Shown in pieces: positions 44,313 to 51,811 of a stretch of DNA of 64,000 bases (position 1 is its first letter; every line of letters begins with the position of its first letter). A model generated the notes under the pieces. The model did no database searches, had not been told where the DNA came from, and saw nothing but the letters and a program-made list of their open reading frames with translations. This DNA comes from Spinactinospora alkalitolerans (GTDB lineage: Bacteria; Actinomycetota; Actinomycetes; Streptosporangiales; Streptosporangiaceae), in the NCBI RefSeq assembly GCF_013408795.1, contig NZ_JACCCC010000001.1, positions 62,001 through 126,000 of the forward strand, read 5' to 3'. The position numbers were made by a program, and so were the translations under genes.

Positions 44313-44851
44313 AGACGTGTACTAAGTGCGGGGCCGCGAAGCCCGAGAGCGAATACAAGCGGTGCGGGAGGCGCGCGGACGGCACGCAAAGGCACCGGTC
44401 GGACTGCAAGGCGTGTACCCGTGAATACGACCGTGCGCACCACGCCACACCAGAGCGGCAAGCCTACCTGCGCGCGTACCGGGCAACACCGGACTATCGG
44501 GAGCGGGAAGCCGCGCGGAAGCGGTCACCGGAGTACCGCGCGGTCCACGCTTCCGTCATGGCCCGTCGCCGCGCCCGTCTGGCCGGGCTGCCCGATGACG
44601 GGTCCGGCATCCGCGAATGGCTGGAGCGTCACGAAGACGAGGATCGTTGGCAGTGCCATCTCTGCTTCGGGTCCTTCCAGCCCGGAGATGAAATCCAGTG
44701 GGACCACCTGGATCCGATCGCGGGCGGCGAGGCGGGGACGGCGGTAGAGAACGTGCGGGCGGCACACGGCGCGTGCAATATCAGCAGGCGGAACACGCCG
44801 CTGGACGTCTGGTATGCCCGCGTAGGAACGCCTGAGGAGGCGGCTGCATGA
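44309..44851 (+). CDS. HNH endonuclease
   Basis: 180 residues from GTG 44309. The N-terminus holds a Cys-rich zinc knuckle (CTKCGAAKPESEY and CKACTREYD). A basic helical middle precedes the HNH core: CHLCFGSFQPGDEIQWDHL, then AHGACNISR. HNH nucleases next to terminase genes help cut cos or pac DNA during packaging in many HK97-type phages, so with the small terminase it may form the DNA-recognition half of a packaging machine. A general homing role is the alternative. Confidence 0.85.
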   Translation: MKTCTKCGAAKPESEYKRCGRRADGTQRHRSDCKACTREYDRAHHATPERQAYLRAYRATPDYREREAARKRSPEYRAVHASVMARRRARLAGLPDDGSGIREWLERHEDEDRWQCHLCFGSFQPGDEIQWDHLDPIAGGEAGTAVENVRAAHGACNISRRNTPLDVWYARVGTPEEAAA

Positions 44852-45141
44852 CCGGACGGACGATCAGTGTGACCCGCTCTCGCGGCGGATTCCCGGTGAC
44901 GATGCGGCACGTCGCGTGCTCTAGCACGTGTGCCGCCGCCGTGGCCGCCCGCGTGGCCCCGGCGGTCTACACGGACCTGCGGCCGGACGACCGGGGCGCG
45001 GGCATGCGGGCGGTTCAGTCGCCTCCGCGAACCGTGATCGAGCCACTTGAGCGCGGGGGTAGCTGCGCTGAGTGCTCCCGCGACGTGCCTCCGCCTCCGC
45101 GTAGGCCGTATCAGACCACGCTCGAGCTGCTAGGCGCGTGA
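44848..45141 (+). CDS. small Cys-containing hypothetical protein of the element
   Basis: 97 residues, ATG 44848 overlapping the HNH stop. Two cysteine pairs (HVACSSTCAAA and GSCAECSRD) may bind zinc. It ends the long rightward operon, with a terminator 5 bases after the stop. No family is recognised. Confidence 0.6.
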   Translation: MTGRTISVTRSRGGFPVTMRHVACSSTCAAAVAARVAPAVYTDLRPDDRGAGMRAVQSPPRTVIEPLERGGSCAECSRDVPPPPRRPYQTTLELLGA

Positions 45142-45145
45142 ACGA

Positions 45146-45180
45146 GGGGGCCGGGCCGCGTGCTCCGGCCCCCTTCTTTG
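45146..45180 (+). terminator. intrinsic terminator of the element's late operon
   Basis: GGGGGCCGG (45146-45154) and CCGGCCCCC (45165-45173) with a 10-base loop, followed by TTCTTTG. It lies right after the last gene of the capsid/HNH operon and ahead of the oppositely oriented regulator. Confidence 0.8.
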
Positions 45181-45258
45181 CGCCCCGCGACTTGCGCCGT
45201 ACCGCTCAAGCCGCAGTCGGCCCGCGCGCGCACGTACTACGCCACTGACCGCGCGCTG

Positions 45259-45546
45259 TCAACCCCGCGTTCGCGGAAGGACGAACACGCCTTTGCCGTG
45301 GACCGCGCGGACAAGTCCCAGGTCTGCGAGATGGTTCGTGGCTTTGACGGCCGTCCCGCGGGCGACGCCGAACTCTTGCCTGAGCTGGTTCAACGAGGGG
45401 ACCGGCCGCCCCGCGGCGTAGCGCCCGGACTCGATGCGTGCCGCAAGGATCGCGGCCAGTTGCAGCCACACGGGATGCATGCCCTCGTGGTCTATCTCGG
45501 AGTCGGGGCCGTACCCGGTCGGCATATCCATAGGACCAGCGTGCAT
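45259..45546 (-). CDS. GntR-type winged-helix regulator (DNA-binding domain only)
   Basis: Up to 95 residues; starts at 45546 or 45531 are possible and neither has a clear ribosome site, so it may be leaderless. The GntR winged helix is complete: VWLQLAAILAARIESGRY, the recognition helix LNQLRQEFGVARGTAVKAT and the wing VHGKGVFVLP. There is no effector domain. Short GntR repressors of this type (KorSA-like) guard integrative elements of actinomycetes. It diverges from a small gene, with GGACT/AGTCC repeats between them. Confidence 0.82.
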   Translation of the reverse strand: MHAGPMDMPTGYGPDSEIDHEGMHPVWLQLAAILAARIESGRYAAGRPVPSLNQLRQEFGVARGTAVKATNHLADLGLVRAVHGKGVFVLPRTRG

Positions 45547-45560
45547 TAGCAGGGGTAACG

Positions 45561-45635
45561 GCGGACTTTTGAGGAAGTGCGCGGTAGTCCAAGGATCAGT
45601 GCGTACACCGCGGACTAGTGGGGTACAGTTCGGAC
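45561..45635. promoter_or_regulatory. clustered GGACT/AGTCC sites in the regulator intergenic region
   Basis: Within 75 bases: GCGGACTT (45561), TAGTCC (45585-45590), GGACTA (45612-45617) and TTCGGACC (near 45630). TAGTCC and GGACTA form an inverted pair. TACAGT (45624-45629) could be a -10 box for the rightward genes. This is a plausible operator cluster for the GntR regulator. Confidence 0.4.
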
Positions 45636-45705
45636 CACAACAACAGAGCGGCCCCGCGGCGGTGCGAACGCCCGGGGCCCGGACAAGCGATTGGAGCGCT
45701 TGCCA

Positions 45706-46020
45706 ATGAGCATCCTAGTTGCCGTGCTGTGCGCGATTGCGCGACTCGTTCGCCCCGCGCGCGGCTCGCACGCGGCCCGTACCACGCCCCGCAACGCCCC
45801 TCGCGTCCGCCCTTACGCCACCGCCCCGCTTCCCGCGGTTCGGCCCGCATGGAGCCCCTACGCGGCCCCGCTGACCTACACACCCGCCGCTCCTGCCCGC
45901 GACGTCCAGCCGCAGGCAGCGATGGTCCGCGCGTACTACACCGCGCACGAAGCGCGGGAGCGTGCGGAGCGCACGCGCCGCGGCGTGGCCGTCCTGGTGG
46001 ACCTGGCGGGGGTGGCCTGA
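45706..46020 (+). CDS. small hypothetical protein with N-terminal hydrophobic stretch
   Basis: 104 residues from ATG 45706 (GGAG 9 bases upstream). A short hydrophobic start (SILVAVLCAIARLV) is followed by an Arg/Pro/Ala-rich, low-complexity middle and a helical C-terminus (AHEARERAERTRRGVAVLVD). No family is recognised. It is the first gene of a three-gene set divergent from the repressor, an early-gene position where an excision or activation factor might be expected, but no excisionase signature is visible. Confidence 0.55.
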   Translation: MSILVAVLCAIARLVRPARGSHAARTTPRNAPRVRPYATAPLPAVRPAWSPYAAPLTYTPAAPARDVQPQAAMVRAYYTAHEARERAERTRRGVAVLVDLAGVA

Positions 46021-46304
46021 TGACCAACACCGGAGGTGCGTTCCTTGTGAGCCCGTCCATTGACGCTTGCGACCACGAAGACGGCCGCCCGACGGTCTAC
46101 GTGGTGCTCGCCACCGACGGCACCCCGTTGGGGACCGTCGCGATGGGGGCCGACGCGTCCGCCTGGTACCCCACCGCGTACGGCCGTGAGGGCGACGATC
46201 ACGGGCCGCTGAGTTCCTTTGATGCCGCGGTCGCGTGGATTCTCATGAGGCATGTGGTCGTCCTGGACGCGCCGGCTGAGCCCGCGATGGGAGCCGCGGA
46301 ATGA
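46020..46304 (+). CDS. small hypothetical protein, paralogue of the next gene
   Basis: 94 residues, ATG 46020 sharing a base with the previous stop. The core VVLATDGTPLGTVAMGADAS, then DHGPLSSFDAAVAWILM aligns with the following protein (LDADGRELGTVSRGVGG, GPDARSLVSAAAYVAAW). The pair probably arose by duplication. Function unknown; soluble and acidic. Confidence 0.6.
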   Translation: MTNTGGAFLVSPSIDACDHEDGRPTVYVVLATDGTPLGTVAMGADASAWYPTAYGREGDDHGPLSSFDAAVAWILMRHVVVLDAPAEPAMGAAE

Positions 46305-46705
46305 GCGAGAACCGCACGTACCGCCTTATTCCCGATCCGGAGATGCTGAACGAGACGGCCCCGGACGGCTCCGCGTGCCACTTCCTCGTTCTCGACGCGG
46401 ACGGCCGTGAGTTGGGCACCGTGTCCCGCGGAGTCGGGGGCCGCTGGCTAACGCACGTCCACGACCAAGGCCACGGGCCGGACGCGCGGTCGCTGGTCTC
46501 AGCCGCCGCGTATGTGGCCGCGTGGGCCACCGCCACGGCGGACGACGCGGAGACGGCCGCCGCGGCCCCGGAGGACGACGCGGAGACGGACGCTGTGGAC
46601 GACGCGGACGATGGCCCTACCGCCGTGATCCTCCGAGGCTACGGTTTCAACCGGTTGGGTCCGGACGGCCCGTGGCATCGCGCGGACGGACCACCGGAGG
46701 TGTGA
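46301..46705 (+). CDS. small acidic hypothetical protein, paralogue of the previous gene
   Basis: 134 residues, ATG 46301 overlapping the previous stop. The N-terminal half repeats the fold of its neighbour. A very acidic Asp/Glu/Ala linker (APEDDAETDAVDDADDG) is followed by a short domain (ILRGYGFNRLGPDGPWH). It is the last gene before the right attachment site. Function unknown. Confidence 0.6.
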   Translation: MSENRTYRLIPDPEMLNETAPDGSACHFLVLDADGRELGTVSRGVGGRWLTHVHDQGHGPDARSLVSAAAYVAAWATATADDAETAAAAPEDDAETDAVDDADDGPTAVILRGYGFNRLGPDGPWHRADGPPEV

Positions 46706-46736
46706 GACGCCCCGCTACGGCGGGGATGGGGGGAGA

Positions 46737-46768
46737 GGGCCCCGGGGCGACGGCTCCGGGGCCCTTTG
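46737..46768 (+). terminator. intrinsic terminator at the right end of the element
   Basis: GGGCCCCGG (46737-46745) and CCGGGGCCC (46756-46764) with a 10-base loop are followed by TTTGT. It insulates the rebuilt response-regulator gene from element transcripts. Confidence 0.75.
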
Positions 46769-46793
46769 TATGCCTGCCGCTTACGCTGTTGCC

Positions 46794-47489
46794 GTGTCTG
46801 AGCCTTACGAAAACCGGTCGCCTGTAAGATGTGTAAGAGTCCTTCTCGCCGAGGATCAGCCTCTGGTGCGCGCGGGCTTCCAGAGCATCCTGGACGCCCA
46901 GCCGGACATGGAGGTGGTCGCCGAGGCCGGTGACGGCCTGCAGGCGGTGGAGCTGGCCCGCAGGCACCGTCCCGACGTGTGCCTGCTCGACATCCGGATG
47001 CCCGGCATCGACGGCCTGGAGGCCACCCGGCGCCTGGCCGGGCGCGGCGTCGCCGATCCGATGCGCGTGGTCGTGGTGACGACCTTCGACCTGGACGAGT
47101 ACGTCCACGCGGCCCTGGAGGGCGGGGCCGCCGGGTTCCTCCTCAAGGACGTCGGCCCGGCCCTGCTGCTCGAAGCGGTGCGCGCCGCCGCGCGCGGCGA
47201 CGCGCTGGTCTCGCCCAGCGTCACCGTGCGGCTGCTGCGTCACTTCACCGCGAAGGCCTCCGGCCCGCGTCCGGCGCGGGAGCAGGGCGCGGCCGTCCTG
47301 ACCGAACGGGAGACCGACGCGGTGCGCGCCCTGGCGCTGGGCCTGACCAACGTCGAGATCGCCGAACGGCTGCACGTCTCCCTGAGCACGGTCAAGGGCC
47401 ATCTGGCGAGCGTGCAGGCCAAGGTGGGCGCGCGCAACCGGGTCGACATCGCCACCTGGGCCTATCGCAACGGGCTCATGGAGTGGTGA
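46794..47489 (+). CDS. NarL/LuxR-type response regulator, 5' end rebuilt by the element
   Basis: 231 residues if started at GTG 46794; ATG 46770 is the alternative. The first 20 codons come from the element and lead in frame through V-R-V-L-L-A-E into host sequence DQPLVRAGF. Receiver residues are complete: the acidic pair in LLAED, phospho-Asp in CLLDIRMPG, Thr in VVVTTF and Lys in FLLKDV. The C-terminal LuxR helix-turn-helix (LTERETDAVRALALG, NVEIAERLHVSLSTVKGHL) is intact. TACGCT (46782-46787) six bases before the GTG would suit a leaderless transcript. It should still serve the kinase at 36.1 kb, now 9.4 kb away. Confidence 0.87.
   Translation: MSEPYENRSPVRCVRVLLAEDQPLVRAGFQSILDAQPDMEVVAEAGDGLQAVELARRHRPDVCLLDIRMPGIDGLEATRRLAGRGVADPMRVVVVTTFDLDEYVHAALEGGAAGFLLKDVGPALLLEAVRAAARGDALVSPSVTVRLLRHFTAKASGPRPAREQGAAVLTERETDAVRALALGLTNVEIAERLHVSLSTVKGHLASVQAKVGARNRVDIATWAYRNGLMEW
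46848..46855 (+). other. attR core of the integrated element
   Basis: GCCGAGGA, identical to the attL core. Element sequence CGCCTGTAAGATGTGTAAG lies to the left and host response-regulator sequence (TCAGCCTCTGGTG) to the right. Confidence 0.75.
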
Positions 47490-47607
47490 TGCGCCGCCTG
47501 CTCCGGCGGTCCTGACGTGGATCCCTCGCCGATCTCGACCTTATCGGGCCTGAAAACGCTGCGATGACCCCCACAGGGTCGAGACCGCCGCGGAAGGGGC
47601 CGCGGCT

Positions 47608-47988
47608 TCAGGCCGCGGTGAGGTCCAGCGAGTGGTGGCGGCCGCGCTGGGCGGAGCGGCGGTGCGGGATGGGGCGCAGCAGCGCCGCGGCACCGGCGGG
47701 GTCGCTCGCCGGATGGGTGACGGTCTCGCCGAAGAGGTCGTTCCAGATGAACTTGCCGCCGCGGCACCAGACGCTGATTCCGCGACGCACCGAGATGACC
47801 GCCATGTCGGAGGTGCCGGCCTGGTACATCGGGCGGGCCGCCACCGCGGCCAGCTCGCTGCACAGTGCCTCGATCGCCCGATCGGCGCGGAAGGCGTGGC
47901 GGGGCGGGCGCTTCACCCGTGCCGCTTCCGCCGACTTCACCCGGAAGGCCCGGGGATTGTTCAGGCGTGAGTGGCGCAGCTCGTTCAA
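47608..47988 (-). CDS. hypothetical actinomycete protein
   Basis: 126 residues from TTG 47988, supported by GAGGAG 7 bases upstream. Basic N-terminus (RVKSAEAARVKRPPRHAF), a helix (AIEALCSELAAVAARPMY), a short beta-rich core with ISVWCRGGKFIWND and a basic tail. It resembles small actinomycete proteins found near regulatory genes, but I cannot name a family. It converges with the response regulator. Confidence 0.6.
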   Translation of the reverse strand: MNELRHSRLNNPRAFRVKSAEAARVKRPPRHAFRADRAIEALCSELAAVAARPMYQAGTSDMAVISVRRGISVWCRGGKFIWNDLFGETVTHPASDPAGAAALLRPIPHRRSAQRGRHHSLDLTAA

Positions 47989-49203
47989 AGACGTCTCCTC
48001 ATGTGGTTCGGTTCCGCGATCGTTGCGGTGGCTCTACTCAGGTGCGGCGCGCTCGCCGCCGCCCGATCGCGGGCCCGTACTGCTCAGCCGCCTCGCCGTG
48101 GGGGGGTGAGTGCCCCGACGGTGGTCGGGACATGCTGCGGCCTGCGAATTCTCCATGAAGATGAGAACGGCAACGAAGGGGTCTCGTTACCTCGCAGTTA
48201 TGCTTGCGAATCCGGATAGTAGCAGGAATTCACCCCTAGGGGGCGGCCCCGGCAAATATTGGCCATCTCACACTCCAAGTCAGGGTAAAACTTGGGGAGC
48301 AGGGGTGTTTGGCCTGGTCAGAGCGTTATCCACAGGCCGGTGGCCGGGGCTCGCGGGAGCGGCGCGGCTCAGGGTTGGATGAAGACCAGGGGGCGCCCCC
48401 GGTCCGGGGGAGGCCCCTGCTTCCGCTGCGGCGCGGGCGGTCCCGCGCGCCTACCCAGCGGTCCGGGATTCATTCGTGCTGCTCATGTGGCCCATGCCGC
48501 ACCCGGCTGTCGTGTACCGAACGCCGGCTCCGGGTAAGCGGCGCGCCGTCGCTGCGGCGCTCCGCCGCTTCTTCTTTTCCGGTCCCCGCCGACGGCGGGA
48601 TTCCCGGGAGACCGGTCCGCGGCTGTGCCGGAGGGCGGGTCGAACGGTGGTGGGTGCGAAGGAGCGGGCGGGGTGGGCCGGGCCCGTGCTGCCTCACTGA
48701 TTCCCGGCGATCGGGTTCGCACGGGGACTGCCGCAGTGCGTGCAGCCGGCGGCACAACGGACCGAGACCCGGAAGTCCCACCTCGCCCTGCGAGCACGGC
48801 GGTCAAAGCTCGATCAGGGCGGCGACTACGGTACGTGACCCCCGTGCCATCGTGCGGGGCCCGGCATTGAACGACCCATGGAGATGAAAGTCACAGGGAG
48901 GGCTCATTGCCCACCGGGATTCGGCAATTCCGGTTGACGTGCGCCCACTCGATTCTAAATGCTTCTGCTCCATGTCGAGAGAGGTCGTAAGGCCTTGAGC
49001 TTGATCATTATGGATGGACGCCAAATACTCCTCGACATAAATCTGGTTCTGCCATGTCCGTAAATAACTAAGGTAAGTCAAACGTAGCTTGAGTTTTATG
49101 ATCAGTATGATCAACATGATCCTGCAGGTCTGTTTGGGGACGGAACAGTCGCTGGTGCACCACTTATGACCGTCCGAGCTGACAACACGTCGTGAGGAGA
49201 TGC
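47989..49203. other. long gene-poor region
   Basis: 1.2 kb without a supported gene. It holds promoter sequence for the leftward gene, dispersed repeat copy D, and from about 48820 to 49190 a distinctly AT-rich stretch with several ATGATCA-like words (TTATGATCAGTATGATCAAC). Reading frames here lack codon bias or ribosome sites. It may be decayed or foreign DNA. Confidence 0.5.
48697..48818 (+). repeat. dispersed intergenic repeat, copy D
   Basis: GGCGATCGGGTTCGCACGGGG, CTGCCGCAGTGCGTGCAGCC, GGCGGCACA, and the right end CCTCGCCCTGCG, CGGCGGTCAAAGCTCGATCAG match copies A and B over the whole length with scattered changes and a 2-base gap in the core. Confidence 0.7.
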
Positions 49204-50400
49204 ATGGTCGGCTTGTTCACCACGGAGCGTCACGAGCGTCTACGGAAAGAGGTTCGGGCTTTCGCGGAAGCCGAAGTACTCCCTCGGGTGGCGGACATGG
49301 AGGAATCCCGGTCCGTACAACACGAGCTGTCCCGGCTGATCGCCCAACAAGGCTGGATCGGTGCCACGGTCGACCGCCAGTACGGCGGAATGGGGCTGGG
49401 GCATCTGGCAAAGACCATCATCATCGAAGAGTTGTCACGGGTCAGCGGAGCCATGGGGGCCGTCGTACAGGCGTCCCAGCTGGGCGTGGCAAAGATCATG
49501 CACTACGGCACCGGAAAACAGAAGAAGGACTGGCTGCCGGCCATATCCGACGGAAGCTGCATGCCCACGATCGCCGTGACCGAGTACGAGTCCGGCGGTC
49601 ACGTTCTCGGCATGACGGCGAGCGCGGTGCGCGACGGGGACGGCTACATCCTCAACGGCCGGAAGGTGTACGTCGGCAACAGCCACGTCGGCGACCTGCA
49701 CGGCGTCGTCGTCCGCACCGGAACCGGTTCCAAGGGGCTGTCGGCGTTCCTGGTGGAGTCGGATCGCCCGGGCCTCTCCCTGGGCCCGCACCGCTCCGCC
49801 ATGGGCCTACACGGCTTCAGCTTCGGCGAACTCGTCTTCGACAACTGCCGTGTTCCCGCGGCGAACATGCTCGGCGACGAAGGGGACGGCCTGGCCGTCG
49901 CCTACTCTTCGAGCGTCCTGTACGGCAGGGCCAATCTCGCCGCCGTCTCCCTGGGGATCCATCAGGCACTGCTGGAGGAGACCAGCGCGTTCTCCGCCAA
50001 TCAGTACCGGTACGGCAAACCGCTGTCCGAACTTCCCTCGATCAAGATGAAGCTGGGACAGATGCAGTCCCGGCTGATGACCGCACGGCTGACCGCCTAT
50101 CACGCGGTGCACATGTTGGATCAGGGCCTCCCCTGCGACGCTGAGCTGATGAACTCCAAGCTCATCAACGTTGAGAGCGCCCTGGACTCGGCGCGCAACG
50201 CGATGGAGGTGCACGCCGCATGCGGGCTCTACACCGATCGGCCGATCGAACGGTTCCTGCGTGACGCGCACCATATCTTCGCTCCGGCCGGCACCTCCGA
50301 TGTGCAGTTGCTCCGACTGGGCGAAGTGGCGCTGGGAACGGACCGGGGGCAGTGGTCGCAGCGATTCGCTGTTCCCGTGGAAGCGGGAGAGACATCCTGA
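49204..50400 (+). CDS. acyl-CoA dehydrogenase family protein without the catalytic glutamate
   Basis: 398 residues from ATG 49204 (GAGGAG upstream). The three-domain fold is complete: an N-terminal helical part (WIGATVDRQYGGMGLGH), the FAD region TIAVTEYESGGHVLGM, LVFDNCRVPAANMLG, and C-terminal helices with ERFLRDAHHIFAPAGTSDVQ. In normal enzymes the last motif reads Y-E-G-T, where Glu is the catalytic base; here it is P-A-G-T. It may therefore be a flavin-dependent enzyme of different chemistry or a secondary-metabolism member. It stands alone after an AT-rich region. Confidence 0.8.
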   Translation: MVGLFTTERHERLRKEVRAFAEAEVLPRVADMEESRSVQHELSRLIAQQGWIGATVDRQYGGMGLGHLAKTIIIEELSRVSGAMGAVVQASQLGVAKIMHYGTGKQKKDWLPAISDGSCMPTIAVTEYESGGHVLGMTASAVRDGDGYILNGRKVYVGNSHVGDLHGVVVRTGTGSKGLSAFLVESDRPGLSLGPHRSAMGLHGFSFGELVFDNCRVPAANMLGDEGDGLAVAYSSSVLYGRANLAAVSLGIHQALLEETSAFSANQYRYGKPLSELPSIKMKLGQMQSRLMTARLTAYHAVHMLDQGLPCDAELMNSKLINVESALDSARNAMEVHAACGLYTDRPIERFLRDAHHIFAPAGTSDVQLLRLGEVALGTDRGQWSQRFAVPVEAGETS

Positions 50401-50610
50401 CCGGCGTCCGCTCCTGAGCTGATGGGGCTGCGGCGGGACGCGGACCGGCGACGATGGTGCCGTCATCGGTCGCCGACCGCCGCAGCCTCACAGCGCCTTT
50501 GAGGATCGATTTCGCGTTTTGCCTCGGCGGTTCCGTCCGAAGGAGGGCCGGACCGTCGGGGCCGCTCCGCCACCGGAGCCTCAAGGGGGCGGGTCCGGAG
50601 GGACGCGGAC

Positions 50611-51189
50611 CTATTCCCCCTCGGCCCCGCGCCGGTGGATCCGGGAGACCAGTTCCGCGGCCCTCTCCTTGATGAGTTCCAGTCCGGGACGGCCCCAGGG
50701 GCGCGGCTCGCGGTCCACGACGCAGATCGTCCCGAGAGCCGTGCCCGTGCGGTCGATCAGCGGTGCCCCCAGATACGAGCGGATACCGATCTTGTCGACC
50801 ACGGGGTTACCGGCGAACCGCGGGTAGTCGCAGACGTCGTCCAGTACCAGCGGCAGGCGCCGGACCACCACGTGCGGGCAGTAGCCGTGGTCACGGGGCA
50901 TCTCCCGATCCGGCTCCTCGGTCGGGGCGGACGCCACCGCCAGCGCGGAGTCGGTCTGGGTGCGGGGGGCGACGTAGAGGCCGGCGAAGTACTGGCGCTC
51001 GTCACTGATGAAGTTGACCATCGCGAACGGGGCGCCGGTGGCCTGGGCGAGCTCGTACGCGAATTCGTCGAATTCCTTGTCGGGGAAGTCCCGCAGACCG
51101 AGCTCGTGCATCCGCGCCGCGCGCAGGGACGTCTCGTGGTCCGTGGGGGTCAGCAGGTGGCCTACGGTTTCGATGGGTTCGTTGGACAC
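50611..51189 (-). CDS. GAF-domain protein of the conservon
   Basis: 192 residues. One GAF domain covers most of the protein (APFAMVNFISDERQYFAGLY, DHGYCPHVVVRRLPLVLDDV, SYLGAPLIDRTGTALGTICV). A conserved Cys in HGYCPHVV could be a redox or ligand site. It is the last gene of the leftward conservon, 37 bases after CvnD, so it probably feeds a signal into, or reads out from, that G-protein-like system (inference). Confidence 0.85.
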   Translation of the reverse strand: MSNEPIETVGHLLTPTDHETSLRAARMHELGLRDFPDKEFDEFAYELAQATGAPFAMVNFISDERQYFAGLYVAPRTQTDSALAVASAPTEEPDREMPRDHGYCPHVVVRRLPLVLDDVCDYPRFAGNPVVDKIGIRSYLGAPLIDRTGTALGTICVVDREPRPWGRPGLELIKERAAELVSRIHRRGAEGE

Positions 51190-51226
51190 GGCGGGGCTCC
51201 ATAATCTGGCGGGTGCTTCGAGCGGG

Positions 51227-51811
51227 TCAGGCCGAGTGGGAGGGCACTGCGGCGGTGAGCAGGTGCTGGACCAACGTGACCAGCACAGAGGTCGCGGAGT
51301 TGCTGTCGCGGGCGTCGCACAGCACGACCGGTACGTGGGGCGCGAGCTTGAGGGCCGCCCTCACTTCCTCGGGTTCGTAGTGGAAGGCTCCGTCGAACTC
51401 GTTGACGGCGACGGTGAACTTGATGCCGCGATGCTCGAAGAAGTCGATGGCGTCGAAGCATCCCTCCAGGCGGCGGGAGTCGGCCAGTACGACCGCGCCC
51501 AGCGCCCCGTTGGACAACTCGTTCCATACGAACCAGAAACGCTCTTGTCCGGGGGTTCCGAACAGGTAGAGCACATGACGGGAGTCGATGGTGATGCGGC
51601 CGAAGTCGAAGGCCACGGTGGTGGTGGACTTGTTCTCCACCCCCGCCAGGCTGTCGGTGCCGGCACTGGCCGCTGTGATGAGCTCTTCCGTGCTCAGGGG
51701 CTCGATCTCGCTCGCCGAGCCGATGAAGGTCGTCTTCCCGACTCCGAAACCGCCCGCGACGAGAAGCTTGACCGCAGTGGGGAACGGCTCAGAGTCGCTG
51801 TTGTAGGCCAT
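51227..51811 (-). CDS. cvnD: conservon small GTPase-like protein CvnD
   Basis: 194 residues. The P-loop VAGGFGVGKTTFIG, the switch region with STTTVAFDFGRI, the G3-like LFGTPGQERFWF and a VAVNEFDG stretch at the G4 position place it with the MglA/CvnD GTPases. It would act as the molecular switch of the conservon together with the roadblock protein CvnB. Its start overlaps the end of the DUF742 gene by 23 bases, so expression is coupled. Confidence 0.92.
   Translation of the reverse strand: MAYNSDSEPFPTAVKLLVAGGFGVGKTTFIGSASEIEPLSTEELITAASAGTDSLAGVENKSTTTVAFDFGRITIDSRHVLYLFGTPGQERFWFVWNELSNGALGAVVLADSRRLEGCFDAIDFFEHRGIKFTVAVNEFDGAFHYEPEEVRAALKLAPHVPVVLCDARDSNSATSVLVTLVQHLLTAAVPSHSA

Larger units (their letters stand above)
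37416..46855. mobile_element. 9.4-kb serine-integrase phage-satellite-like element (att cores at both ends)
   Basis: The element splits a response-regulator gene, with the 8-base core GCCGAGGA at both borders. The element arms flanking the core, GTAAGATGTGTAAGAGTCCT on the right and AGGACACATGCACACTTA on the left, are imperfect inverted repeats of each other, as expected for a large-serine-integrase attP. Contents: integrase, a 1.2-kb structured non-coding region, an unknown gene, scaffold-like and HK97-type capsid genes, a P27-like small terminase, HNH nuclease, a GntR-type repressor and small orphans. Portal, large terminase, protease, tail and lysis genes are missing. Size and content recall phiRv1 of M. 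tuberculosis and capsid-encoding phage satellites. Confidence 0.85.

Noticed and set aside
37416-46855. Actinomycete integrative conjugative element (pSAM2-type)
   Set aside because: The GntR-type repressor fits, but no FtsK-like TraSA, replication initiator or Xis/tyrosine integrase is present, whereas capsid and terminase-like genes are.
48803-49117. Leftward 104-codon frame in the AT-rich island (MLIILIIKLKLRL...)
   Set aside because: No ribosome site, no codon bias, and part of it is dispersed-repeat sequence.
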